Positions 11,001 to 19,951 of a stretch of 64,000 nucleotides of DNA are shown one piece after another. The DNA lies in the NCBI GenBank assembly GCA_963733505.1, contig CAVTDW010000005.1, forward strand, positions 558,001 through 622,000, given 5' to 3'. Within the stretch, counting starts at the first letter, position 1, and each line of letters opens with the position of its first letter. The position numbers and the translations under genes were made by a program. This DNA is from JALYXV01 sp963733505. GTDB lineage: Bacteria; Actinomycetota; Acidimicrobiia; Acidimicrobiales; Palsa-688. The notes below the pieces were generated by a model that saw only the letters and a program-made list of their open reading frames with translations, made no database searches and had not been told where the DNA came from.

Positions 11001-11860
11001 TCTTCGTGTACGACTCGCTCCTTTCGGAATACGCCGCCCTGGGCTTCGAGTACGGATATTCGGTCGTGCAGCAGGATGCCCTCGTGGCCTGGGAGGCCCA
11101 GTTCGGCGACTTCGTCAACGGCGGCCAGGTCATCATCGACCAGTTCATGGTGGCCTCACGGGCCAAATGGGGCCAGACCTGCGGCCTCACACTGCTGCTC
11201 CCCCACGGCTACGAAGGGCAAGGGGCGGAGCACAGCTCGGCGCGCGTCGAGCGGTTCTTGCAGCTCTGCGCGGGAGACAACATCCAAGTCACCAATCCGA
11301 CGACGTCAGCCCAGCTGTTCCATCTGCTGCGCCGCCAGGTGCACCGCAGCGCCAAACGGCCACTGATCCTGCTCACCCCGAAGAAATATCTCCGGGCCCG
11401 CGAGGCGTACAGCAAGGCGGAGGAGTTTTCGAGCGGGCACTTCCGGGAGGTGATCGACGACGGGGTCGCCGATCCGAAGTCGGTGCGGCGCGTCATCCTG
11501 GCCTCGGGCAAGATGGCGTTGGACCTGGCGTCCTACCGCCTGCGAACCGGAGCCGCGGCCGGGGCCCAGAGCGACGCCGCCGTCGTCCGAGTCGAGCAAC
11601 TCTACCCATGGCCCGACGACCAGATCGCGGCCGTCCTGACTCGCTACCCGAACGCGGCACAGGTGATCTGGGCCCAGGAGGAGCCGGAGAACATGGGCGG
11701 GTGGTGGTTCGTCCGCGCCAAGCTGCAGAAGCTGCTCGGCGCGGACAGCCGGTTGTCATCGGTGGCCCGACTGCCGTCGGGTTCACCGGCCACTGGGAGT
11801 GCCGCCCTGTCGACGCTGGAAGCCGAGGACCTCATGCGTCGAGCGTTCGGAGATCGATAG
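8077..11860 (+). CDS. kgd: Multifunctional 2-oxoglutarate decarboxylase/dehydrogenase (Kgd), frame broken
   Basis: This is the actinobacterial fusion of an E2-like acyltransferase domain and a thiamine diphosphate E1 domain, working in the TCA cycle. N terminus: PNAWLVDEMYEQYRQDPSSV. E2 part: RVVPAGLLEVNRRILNNQLA and the catalytic DHRIIQGAES near nt 9030. E1 part: GMAHRGRLNVL, the ThDP motif HGDAAFAGQGV and NNQLGFTT, then DTRRGTFGHR. Total length, about 1260 residues, fits the family. The first 68-70 codons are in one frame and the rest in the next (+1); the break lies at about 8275-8290 inside the variable Ala/Pro linker, where one extra base explains it. A Gly/Ala/Asp repeat is inserted near residue 945. 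Confidence 0.9.
10901..10953 (+). repeat. GGAGCC-type hexamer repeat inside kgd
   Basis: About nine degenerate six-base units (GGAGCC, GAAGTC, GATGTC) encode EAGAEVGADVGAGAGAD. The tract sits between IPLQHLQPSYE and GRFFVYDSLLSEY, which are adjacent or nearly so in other 2-oxoglutarate dehydrogenase E1 domains, so it looks like an in-frame expansion in a surface loop. Confidence 0.75.
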
Positions 11861-11968
11861 AGCCCCTGCTTCGTGGCCGCTTGACCGGGCCCATCTTGTG
11901 ACGCTTTCTGAGCGGAATGGCGACATTCCCTCAATTGGTTCAGCCACGATGCTTGACTCTTAATCGAA

Positions 11969-14192
11969 ATGGCAGCCCGCCACGTCGTCGTCGACGGTTC
12001 CAACCTGGCCACCGAGGGCCGTTCCATGCCCAGCCTGGCCCAGCTCGACCAGGCGGTGCGGGAGTTCTTGCTCGAGAACCCCGAGGACGTCGTCACCGTC
12101 GTCGTCGACGCTTCGTTCGGCCATCGGATCGACAGCAGCGAGTTCAAGATGTTCGAGGAGGCGGAGGCGGCCGGCGAGCTGGTGTCGCCACCCGCCGGGG
12201 CGATCGGCCGGGGCGACGCCTTCCTCCTGCGCATCGCCGACAAGACCGGCGCCACCGTCCTGTCCAACGACTCGTTCCAGGAGTTCCACGGGGACTACGA
12301 CTGGTTGTTCGAACGAGGGCGCCTGATCGGCGGCAAGCCGGTGCCCGGGGTCGGCTGGATCTTCACCCCCCGCACACCGGTGCGAGGCCCACGGTCGCGC
12401 GAAGCGGTCAAGGAAGCCAAGCGCAAGACCAAGGGCGAGCCGGAGTCCGCCATGCCCGGTCTCGATCTGGCGGCGGAACGCTCGCGGACCAAGGGGAAGG
12501 GGAAAAAGAACGTCGAGCGCGCCATCGCGGTGGCGCTCGAAGAGGTCGTGGCGCCCAAGGACAAGCCGCGTCGGCGCCGCAAGGGCGGGTCACCGCCCGC
12601 AGATCCGGTGAATGATCCTTTGTCGTTCATCACCTTCATCGCGGCCCATCCGCTGGGTGGCGAAGTGACCGCAACGGTGGATTCGTTTGCCTCTCATGGG
12701 GCATTCGTCGACTGCGAGGGCGCCCGGTGCTACGTGCCGTTGTCGGCGATGGGGGACCCCCCGCCGAAAAGCGCCCGGGAGATCTTTTCCAAAGGCGAGC
12801 AAGTCCGCTTGGTTGTGCAGGCGCTGGACCCGCAGCGCCGCGGCGTCGAGCTGGCGTTGCCCAGCTTCGCCAAGATCGCCGGCGCCCCGACCGACGAGAC
12901 GGTGGCCGCCGAGATCGAGGCGGCCGAGGGCGAAGTTGACGTGGCTTCGCAGGCGGCGCCCGCAGGTCGCGGGGCCACGGCGCCGGCACCGGTGCGGCGG
13001 AGCCGGAAGAAGGCGGCCCCGGCCCTGGCTGCGGCCGACCCGGGCGAGGACGCCAGCCCCGGCTCTGGCTGCGGCCGACCCGGGCGATGCCGGCGAGGCG
13101 CCCGTGCCAGCGCCGGCGCCGGCGCTGGCGAAGAAGGCAGCCGGTCGCCGCCGTGCGCCCACCGCGGCCGCCCCCGCACCGGCCGTGGCGGATGGGGATC
13201 TGGCGGTTCTTGGCGCGCCGGCTGGACCAGCGGCAGCTGCCGGCTCGTCCAGGTCGGAGGCGCCGGCGATGAAAGCAGCGCCGCGCCGGCGGGGCCGCTC
13301 GGCTGTCGAGGCGACCCCACCCGCCGCCGCACATACGGACGCGGGTGCCGGTGCGACGAAGGAGTCGGCGGCAAAGCGACCCCCCAGGAAGCGCTCCCGG
13401 CCGACGGAGGCGCCGGCAGAGGCGCAGGCGCAGGCCGAAGCACCTGCCGCGGTACCGGCGGCCACCAAGGCGGCGCCCCGCCGCCGCGGCGGCCGAGCAG
13501 CGCAGCCACCCGCTTCTCCCACGAACGCCGACTCCCATCCGACTGTGCCGGAGGCCCCGGCGTCCGAGGCATCCGCCGTGACGGCCACGCCCACGCCGAC
13601 AGCCACGCCCACGCCGACGGCCACGCCCACGCCGACGGCCACGCCCACGCCGACGGCCACGACAACGCCGACGAAGGCGGCACCGCGTCGTCGGGGGCGC
13701 TCGGCGCAGGCGCAGGCGCCGGCGGACGAGGTGGCGACGCCCGAGGTCGCCGAGGCGGCTGTCACGCCCGACCATCCGGCGGGGCAGGCGGGTCGCCGCG
13801 ATGCAGGGGCGGTGCCCGATCCGACTAGCGGGCCGCCCGAGTCCGAGGTCGCCTCTTCGGCCCCCAAGACAGCCAAACGCCGGGCCCCCGCGCCAGCACC
13901 ACGAACCCCGCCCGGCGCCGCTACCCCCGACACCCCGGCGAATGCAGACGGTGCCGCGGCCCCGGCCAAGCGAGCCCGCGGTGCCAGCGGCCGGGCTGCG
14001 TCCCCGCCTGCGTCTGCGCCCATCGCCGCAGTGGACGCCCAATCCCCGCCGGAAACGACGCATCGCCCGGATCGCCCCGGACCTCCCGAATCGGTCACCC
14101 GGGCTCCTCGCCGGCGCAGCAGGTCCCAGCCCCCGGCGCCAGTGCCTGGAACTGCGCCCGATCCCGACCCGACCGGGCCGTCCTCGCCCTAG
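11969..14192 (+). CDS. NYN (Regnase-like) RNase with S1-like domain and basic repeat tail, frame broken
   Basis: Residues 1-115 form a Zc3h12a-like NYN nuclease domain with acidic motifs VVVDGSN, VVVDASF, GRGDAF and LSNDSF. Residues about 215-300 form an S1-like OB domain (GEVTATVDSFASHGAFVDCEG). The remaining 400 residues are Ala/Pro rich with repeated KAAPRRRGRS-like boxes, similar to AT-hook or histone H1-like tails. Likely an RNA-processing or RNA/DNA-binding protein; function not established. The frame shifts once (+1) at about 13045-13065, inside two copies of a CTGGCTGCGGCCGACCCGG element; the KAAPRRRGRS boxes occur only after the shift, so both halves are one gene. Confidence 0.7.
13581..13670 (+). 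repeat. 18-bp tandem repeat, five copies, in NYN protein tail
   Basis: Five consecutive copies of ACGGCCACGCCCACGCCG (copy 2 and copy 5 with small changes) encode (TATPTP)5. The tract separates two KAAPRRRGRS boxes and keeps frame. Confidence 0.9.
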
Positions 14193-14277
14193 CTCGCCAC
14201 GGCCGAACTCGCTTGCCCTCGCGGGCGCAGATGGCGAGTATCAGGCCACCGATCCGGCACTCAGTTAAGGGGTGACC

Positions 14278-14466
14278 ATGGACATGGGCGAGGAGTTCTA
14301 TGTGATCGCGGGGCTGACCCGCCTCACGGTGCCCGTCGTTGAGGGGCTGGTTCGCGCCGGTGGCCAGGTCGTGGTGATCGCGACCACGCCAGACCCGCCG
14401 ACGGAGCAACTCCTGGCCGGGCTGGCGTCGGTGGTCCACGCCACCGCCGGCCGCGAAGCGGCATAG
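14278..14466 (+). CDS. Small hypothetical protein, TrkA-N/Rossmann-like fragment
   Basis: A 62-residue frame, ATG at 14278 with AAGGGG just upstream. FYVIAGLTRLTVPVVEGLVRAGGQVVVIA resembles the first beta-alpha-beta unit of a TrkA-N (RCK) NAD-binding domain, although the glycines of the GxGxxG turn are not all present. It may be the remains of a potassium channel regulator or a genuine small protein. It is followed one base after its stop by another short frame. Confidence 0.4.
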   Translation: MDMGEEFYVIAGLTRLTVPVVEGLVRAGGQVVVIATTPDPPTEQLLAGLASVVHATAGREAA

Positions 14467-14467
14467 C

Positions 14468-14587
14468 GATGGCGCCATCGGAACTCGTCGGGCGACTCGA
14501 AGCGGGCGATTCCGCCATCGTGGCCGGCCCCGCGGCCTTCGTCCGGTCCCTGGTCGTCGACCAGGTGTCAGAAGGCTCCCGGACCTG
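14468..14587 (+). CDS. Very short hypothetical frame downstream of TrkA-like fragment
   Basis: A 39-codon frame beginning MAPSELVGRLEAGD and ending SLVVDQVSEGSRT. It starts at the base after the previous stop (TAGCGATG), which suggests coupling or that both are pieces of one decayed or frame-broken gene. No family recognised. Confidence 0.25.
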
Positions 14588-14651
14588 ACGGCGGCGTTGC
14601 GGGGACCGCGTCGCAAGGTCAGCCAGGTTGGTCGGGCAAGATGGCAACACC

Positions 14652-15421
14652 ATGCGCATCGCCACCTGGAACGTCAACTCGCTCAAGGTCCGGATGGGCC
14701 GCGTCGAGGAGTGGCTCACCTACGCCAGTCCAGACATTTGCTGCCTGCAGGAGACCAAGCTCTCCGATGCAGCCTTTCCCCACATGGCCTTCTCCGCCTT
14801 GGGCTATGAGTCAGCCCATCACGGCCGCGGCCAGTGGAATGGCGTCGCGATCCTGTCCCGCGTGGGGCTCGACCATGTGGTCGAAGGGTTTCGCCGAGGG
14901 CGTCGACGCCGACGAGGACGCGCCGGCTCCTGACGGCGACCTGTGGCGGCGTGGTCGTGTCGAGCGTGTACGTGCCCAACGGCCGGGCTCTCGACGCACC
15001 CCACTTCCAATACAAGCTGTCGTGGTTCAATCGGTTGCGCCAGCACTTGGACCACGTCGCCGATCCGAGCAGGCCGGTAGCGGTATGCGGCGACTTCAAC
15101 GTGGCGCCGGAGGACCGGGACGTGTGGGATCCCGCGGCATTCGTGGGCAGCACCCACGTCAGTGCCGAGGAGCGAGACGCCTTGGCCCGGCTGGAGGCGT
15201 GGGGCTTGGAGGACGCCTTCCGCCGCCGCTACCAGGAAGATCGCCTGTATACCTACTGGGACTACCGAGCAGGCGATTTCCACGAGCATCGCGGCATGCG
15301 GATCGATCTGATCCTGGTCTCCAAGCCATTGGCCGACACCTTGACCTGGGCCATTGTGGACCGCAACGCCCGCAAGGGAAAGCTTCCCTCCGACCACGCG
15401 CCGTTCCTGATAGACGTGTGA
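14652..15421 (+). CDS. xthA: Exodeoxyribonuclease III, frame broken twice
   Basis: A member of the ExoIII/AP endonuclease family for base excision repair. Motifs in order: MRIATWNVNSLKVR, CLQETKL, WNGVAILSR, SSVYVPNGR, VCGDFNVAP, MRIDLILVS and the C-terminal SDHAPFLIDV with the catalytic Asp-His pair. Two single-base breaks, each equivalent to one extra base, lie at about 14885-14892 (in GAAGGGTTTC) and 14920-14926 (in GACGCGCCGG). Reading across three frames gives HVVEGFAEGVDADEDA then RLLTATCGG, so the protein is complete. ATG 14652 matches the family start. Confidence 0.87.
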
Positions 15422-15457
15422 ACGCCGCCTGAGCGACGATGACCTACTGAAGCCGGA

Positions 15458-15493
15458 GAGTCAGCGCAGGGAGGCGAGTCAGCGCAGCGAGGC
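15458..15493 (-). repeat. 18-bp duplication spanning a stop codon
   Basis: GAGTCAGCGCAGGGAGGC is followed directly by GAGTCAGCGCAGCGAGGC. The right copy contains the last codons and stop (leftward strand: SLR then TGA) of the gene at 15479-15910; the left copy repeats them just beyond the stop. Confidence 0.7.
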
Positions 15494-15910
15494 GCTGACG
15501 CCGGCGGCCAGGCGGCGCTCGACGGGACCGAACAGCTCGATCGCTTCGGTGTCCCACATCGCCCACGGCAGGGGAAGGGCAGCCGAGCCGCAGCCGATCA
15601 GGGGCCGCCGGGGCCGAGGGGCCCAGGTGCCTGCGCTGCCACCGCGGCCGCGATAGACGACTAGGCCGCTCAGCGGGTCGGGTACGGCATCGAGCGCGGC
15701 CTGAACCGACGTCAGTTGCCGGAACCGGTCCCAGGCGTCTTCCTCGGCGAACTCCAGCTCGAGCACCACACCCCACGAGTGCCGGTGCCAATTCCATTCG
15801 GTGGCCCCGGTCAGGAGGGCCGCTTCGACCAACGCATCGCCATACGCTTCAGACCACAAAGCGGCGGAGGATGCGCCGTCGAGGACCTCGACGGAGAACC
15901 ATACGGACAT
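15479..15910 (-). CDS. Conserved hypothetical protein
   Basis: A 143-residue soluble protein, MSVWFSVEVLDG at the start, with YGDALVEAALLTGATEWNWHRHSWGVVLELEF near residues 23-54 and GLVVYRGRGGSAG near 82-94. The codon pattern and conserved-looking aromatic core suggest a real protein known in actinobacteria without assigned function. No membrane segment. It is convergent with xthA. Confidence 0.6.
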   Translation of the reverse strand: MSVWFSVEVLDGASSAALWSEAYGDALVEAALLTGATEWNWHRHSWGVVLELEFAEEDAWDRFRQLTSVQAALDAVPDPLSGLVVYRGRGGSAGTWAPRPRRPLIGCGSAALPLPWAMWDTEAIELFGPVERRLAAGVSASLR

Positions 15911-15960
15911 GGCGCCAGGCTACGTCCGAAACCCCGGAGAAGCAATGCCCTGCCGGGTCT

Positions 15961-16001
15961 CAGACGCACTCAGACGCACTCAGGCGCACGCGGCGCACTC
16001 A
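15961..16001 (-). repeat. 10-bp repeat at the end of the DUF2505 gene
   Basis: CAGACGCACT occurs twice in perfect tandem, followed by CAGGCGCACG and CGGCGCACTC. On the leftward strand each unit contains TGAGTGCG, and the DUF2505 stop TGA (15999-16001) is the first of the series. Confidence 0.65.
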
Positions 16002-16517
16002 GCCGGCGCTGCGACGCTCCTGTTCTGCGGCCACCCAGTCGTCAAGCGCGTCCGCCTCCAGATCGGCGTGGTCGTGCAACCCCGAGATGATGGCGGCCTC
16101 GGCCCGGCCTCCGACCAATGGCACCCGCACGATGACGTCACCGATCGCGGTGCGGACGGTGGCGCCGCTCACCTGGTCGGTCGTGAGCTCGATGAGCCCC
16201 GAACACTCGAAGATCGACGTGTAGTAGTCGGGAACGATGGCGATGGTGGTGGTGTGCGTCTTGCGGTCCTGGGTCGACTCCTCGACCCAGGACAGCTTGG
16301 CTGGATCGATGAACGCCCTGACCGCAGGCGAAAGCGCACCCTCGAAGTCGTACCGCACCCGCTGGAAAATCCCGTCGCCATCGTCGCGTTGCTCGATGAG
16401 CTCCGGCCGGCCGAGCTTCGGCAGGCCCCCCAGCGTCTCGAGGAATCGCGGATCGACCAGCGCCTTCTCCACCTCGTCGATCGGCGCGTGCAGGTGCTGG
16501 ACCACCTCGAAGCGCAT
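15999..16517 (-). CDS. DUF2505-family START-like protein
   Basis: A 172-residue protein starting MRFEVVQHLHAPIDEVEKALVDP and ending in DHADLEADALDDWVAAEQ. The fold expected for DUF2505 is the START/polyketide-cyclase helix-grip with a hydrophobic ligand cavity. Ligand unknown. ATG at 16517 is chosen; a TTG lies one codon upstream. It is followed by tandem repeats that begin at its stop codon. Confidence 0.75.
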   Translation of the reverse strand: MRFEVVQHLHAPIDEVEKALVDPRFLETLGGLPKLGRPELIEQRDDGDGIFQRVRYDFEGALSPAVRAFIDPAKLSWVEESTQDRKTHTTTIAIVPDYYTSIFECSGLIELTTDQVSGATVRTAIGDVIVRVPLVGGRAEAAIISGLHDHADLEADALDDWVAAEQERRSAG

Positions 16518-16555
16518 CAAGTCATGTTAGGGCCGTACCGGGTTGTGCGACGCCG

Positions 16556-18585
16556 TCACGCGCTGGCCCGGTGGGCGGCCACCAGATCGAGCAGCACGGC
16601 GCCATACCTCGAAACTTTCACGGCGCCGAGGCCGGGGACGCCGAGGAGCTCCTCGGATGTCGCAGGACGCCGGGCTGCGACCGCGGCCAGGGTGGCGTCG
16701 TGGAGCACCACGTGGGCCGGCACGCCGGCGACCCGGGCGGTTGCTGCCCGCCACACCCGCAGCGCCTCGACGACGGCTGGGTCGGCCCCTGCCAACTGGG
16801 CGTCACGCAAGCTGGACTCGGGGCGGTGGCAACCGGCCAGCCGGGTTCGTTGGGCGGCCATCCGGGTCCGCCACTCGCCGTCCGCCATGACCGGCGGACC
16901 AACGTCTCCGTCCCCACCAGGGCCGGTGATGGCGTCGAGCCAGGCCGAAGGATTGCGAGGGATTCGCCGATCCCCGAACATTCGCTCCCGGGCCCACGAG
17001 CAGCGCAACTCGTCACCAGCCCGGGTCAAGGCGACGTAGAGAAGCCGGCGTTCCTCCATCTCCGCGGCGTGGGTTCGGGCGTGGCTGATCGGGACCAGGC
17101 CATCCTCGAGACCGGCGACCCAAACCGCCTGCCACTCAAGGCCCTTGGCCCGGTGAAACGTGGAGATCGTGACACCCGCGGACCCACTGTCGGCGCGATC
17201 GCGACTGGTCGCGGGTCCTAACCAGCTCACGAAGCCGTCGACCGTCGGGCGGCTCTCCATGCGTTCGTAGTCCGACGCCAGGCCCGCCAGGCTCCGGGCG
17301 GCGGCCCGCCTCGCGGCCTCGACGAGCTGACAGCATCATCGCCGCGGTCGTCGGACATGGCGGCCAGGTCGGATGCCACCAGCGCGAAGGGTTCGCCCCT
17401 CCGCCCCGCCACCTCGGTGAGGAGGGTCTGGATGTCGGGATCGTCCAGCAGCGGGCGAGCCCCGGCCAGGCGATAGGGGATCTGAGCGGACCGAAACGCC
17501 ACCTCGAATGCCGCCACCTGGGCGTTGGTCCGCACCAGGATCGCCATCTCGGACCACGGAAGCCCCGAGGCGCGGCGCTGGCGCGATTCGGCGACGATCC
17601 CGTGGGCCTCGGCGGCATCGTCGGCGTAGGCCCGCACGACGGTGGCCGGCCCATCGGGACGAGATGACCGTAGTCCCGAACCCGACGGACCGAGGACCCG
17701 GGCGGCGGCGGCCACGACCTGCGGCGTGCATCGATGGTTGTCGTCCAGGTGGACGACCTCGGTGCCCGGCCAACGGTCGGGCAGCCGGGCCAGGAGCGAC
17801 GAGTCGGCACCGTTCCAGCCGTACACCGCCTGGTTGGGGTCGCCGACCACGCACACGTCGGGCTGGGGGCCCAGCCAGGCGCTCAGGAGCCGGTCCTGCA
17901 ACGGGTTGACGTCCTGGAACTCGTCGACGAACAGGTGCCGCCATCGCCAGCGTTGGACCGCGGCGAAGGCGGGGTCGTGCTCCAAGGCCTGGGCGCAGCG
18001 GGCCAGCAGGTCGTCGAAGTCGGCCAGCCGCCGCCGGGTCTTCTCGGTCTGGTACCGGGCGATCAGTGCCGCCATCGCCTCGGCCGCGACGGGAGGGCGC
18101 CGACCGGCGGCGGCGGCCGCGGCCGGGTAGGCCTCGGGCGAAACCAGCCGGGCGCTGGCCCACTCGATCTCGGCCGCCAGCTCCGACAACGCGGCACCCG
18201 ACAGGTCGGGACGGCCGGCGACCAGCCGGGCCAAGAGACGGGTCTTGCGATCCAGCAGTTGGGGCGGCGGCTCACCCCGGTCGGCCCAGTACTGGCGCAG
18301 CTGGGCATAGGCGACGCCATGAAACGTCCCGGCCGTGAGCCGCTCGCGAACACCGAGCGCCCGAAGCCGAGCGCCCAACTCACCGGCGGCCCGCCGCGTG
18401 AAGGTGAGCGCCAAGACGTGGGCGGGGTCGACGGTCCCCTCCGCCATCCGGTAGGCGATGCGACGAGTCAAGACCCTGGTCTTGCCCGACCCGGCACCAG
18501 CGAGGATGCACAGTTGTGGGGCGTCACTCTCGACCGCCCGGCGCTGGGTCGCAGTGAGGTCGGCCAGCAGCGACGCTGATCGCAC
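16556..18585 (-). CDS. UvrD/PcrA-type superfamily 1 helicase with HRDC domain, frame broken
   Basis: SF1A DNA helicase of about 680 residues. Motif Q/I: LTATQRRAV and LAGAGSGKTRVLTRR; Ia: ALTFTRRAAGEL; II: HLFVDEFQDVNPLQ; III: VVGDPNQAVYGWNGAD; V: ISTFHRAKGLEWQAV; VI: LLYVALTRAGDELRCSW. An HRDC domain with PAVVEALRVWR and TSEELLGVPGLGAVKVSRYG ends the protein, as in actinobacterial UvrD2. One base appears to be missing at about 17318-17325; across it the protein reads DDAVS then LVEAARRAAARSLAGLASDYERM. Start GTG 18585 is uncertain because GGGAGG is almost adjacent to it. Confidence 0.88.
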
Positions 18586-19180
18586 ACCCTCCCGGCTCCG
18601 ATGACTCCGTGTCCACCCCGATGAAGATACGAACGGGGTGTGACGGGCTGGTGGATGCTCATGGAAGGGACAGGCGACGATGAGCGAGGCGCGATCGGGT
18701 GGCCCCGCCGGCCCCCCCGCCGGCGAAGCTCCGCTCCCGCCCCCAATCCAAATCCCCAACCGGCTGGCCCCAAGTAGCTTTCGGGGCTCTCGCTCCTCCG
18801 GACTCCTTGGGACCATGCCGTCAGGTTTGTCGCCGGCCGGCGGTTCCCCGGGTGCCTCGCGGACGCCCGTGGAACACGCAAAACGGAAGCCACCCGGCTC
18901 CGCTCGCCGTCCAACGATTTCCTTGACCCGGTTCGGGAACCGATCGACGCGGTGGAAGGCGTGGCTGCCGTCCTGGTCCTTGTCGGTTCGGCTCCTTCGT
19001 ACGGGCTGCGACGCAGTGTGCTCCCTGTCGGAGCCGCCGTCAAGGGTTCTTCAGGTGAGATGCCGAAACGTGATGCGCAACGGTGCCCACGAGTGTGGCC
19101 GCGGGCCGCTGCGGTGGTGCGAGTACCGTGTCCTGTCCGACCATGCCAAAGGTTTCCGGTCCCTTGCCAGGCTCCCCGCG
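18586..19180. other. Region without a supported gene
   Basis: This 595-base stretch separates the leftward helicase from the rightward hydrolase operon. A frame continuous with the hydrolase opens at ATG 18680 and has a fair AAGGGA upstream, but its first 165 residues are Pro/Arg/Ser rich, resemble no family and lack a domain. I see no RNA gene or mobile element. It probably holds the operon promoter and possibly decayed coding DNA. Confidence 0.4.
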
Positions 19181-19951
19181 GTGCTGAAGACGTTCGTTGG
19201 TGGGCGGCTGTTCGGCGCCCGCTACGGCACCGACCTCCCGTGGGTGTTGGCGTTGCCGGGATGGGAGCGGACGCACCGAGATTTCGACGACCTGCTGCGG
19301 CCGTTCGACGCCATCGCCCTCGACCTTCCGGGGTTTGGGGCGGCGCCGCCGCCCCCAGAACAATGGTCGACCGCCCAATACGCCGAGCACGTCGCACCCG
19401 TCCTCGCCGACATGGCGCCGCAGGTGGTCGTGGTCGGCCACTCCTTCGGTGGCCGGGTCGCCACCCATCTGGCGGCGGCCCATCCGGACCGTGTGGCGGC
19501 GCAAGTGCTCACCGGCGTGCCGCTGATTCGCACGCCCCCGACCGGTCGCCGGCGCGCCTCGCCCGCCAGCCTGCGCCTGGCCAAGGCGCTGCGCCGCGCC
19601 GGTCTTGTCGGCGAGGACCGGGTCGAACAGCTCCGCCAGAAATACGGCTCGGACGACTACCGCCGGGCGACCGGCGTCATGCGGGGTGTCCTCGTGCGGG
19701 CGGTCAACGAGAGCTACGAGGCACCCCTGTCGGCCTTCCCTGGACCGATCGAACTGGTCTGGGGGGCCGAGGACGATCAGGCCCCGGCCTCGGTGGCTGA
19801 GGCCGCCCTGGCGAGCTGCCGGCAACCGCACCTTGTCGTCCTCGCGGGCGTGGGTCACTTCGTGCCCCGCGATCGTCCCGACGCCATCGTCGAGGCCCTG
19901 CAGCGCCTCCGGCCCGGGGAACGTCAGGCCGTCCCGCCGGTCCAGCCGTGA
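19181..19951 (+). CDS. Alpha/beta hydrolase
   Basis: A 256-residue alpha/beta hydrolase with oxyanion loop LPGWERTHRDF, nucleophile elbow VVVVGHSFGGRVA (Ser near residue 90), acidic residue in LVWGAEDDQAP and catalytic His in GVGHFVPRD. Substrate unknown. Its TGA overlaps the GTG of the MurF-like gene (GTGA), so it opens an operon with cell-wall type ligases. The start is uncertain; GTG at 19181 begins the recognisable domain, while the frame stays open to 18680. Confidence 0.75.
   Translation: MLKTFVGGRLFGARYGTDLPWVLALPGWERTHRDFDDLLRPFDAIALDLPGFGAAPPPPEQWSTAQYAEHVAPVLADMAPQVVVVGHSFGGRVATHLAAAHPDRVAAQVLTGVPLIRTPPTGRRRASPASLRLAKALRRAGLVGEDRVEQLRQKYGSDDYRRATGVMRGVLVRAVNESYEAPLSAFPGPIELVWGAEDDQAPASVAEAALASCRQPHLVVLAGVGHFVPRDRPDAIVEALQRLRPGERQAVPPVQP

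Noticed and set aside
8077..11860. kgd as a pseudogene or two genes (E2-like and E1)
   Set aside because: The two frames join within a variable linker with all catalytic motifs intact, and the same kind of break affects many essential genes in the window.
12590..14098. Long - strand frames opposite the NYN protein tail
   Set aside because: They are repeats of Ala/Gly/Arg made by the complementary strand of the low-complexity tail; no start signal or family.
18680..19180. Hydrolase start at ATG 18680 giving a 423-residue protein
   Set aside because: The extra 167 residues are low-quality Pro/Arg/Ser sequence with no fold, and the alpha/beta hydrolase domain is complete from 19181.
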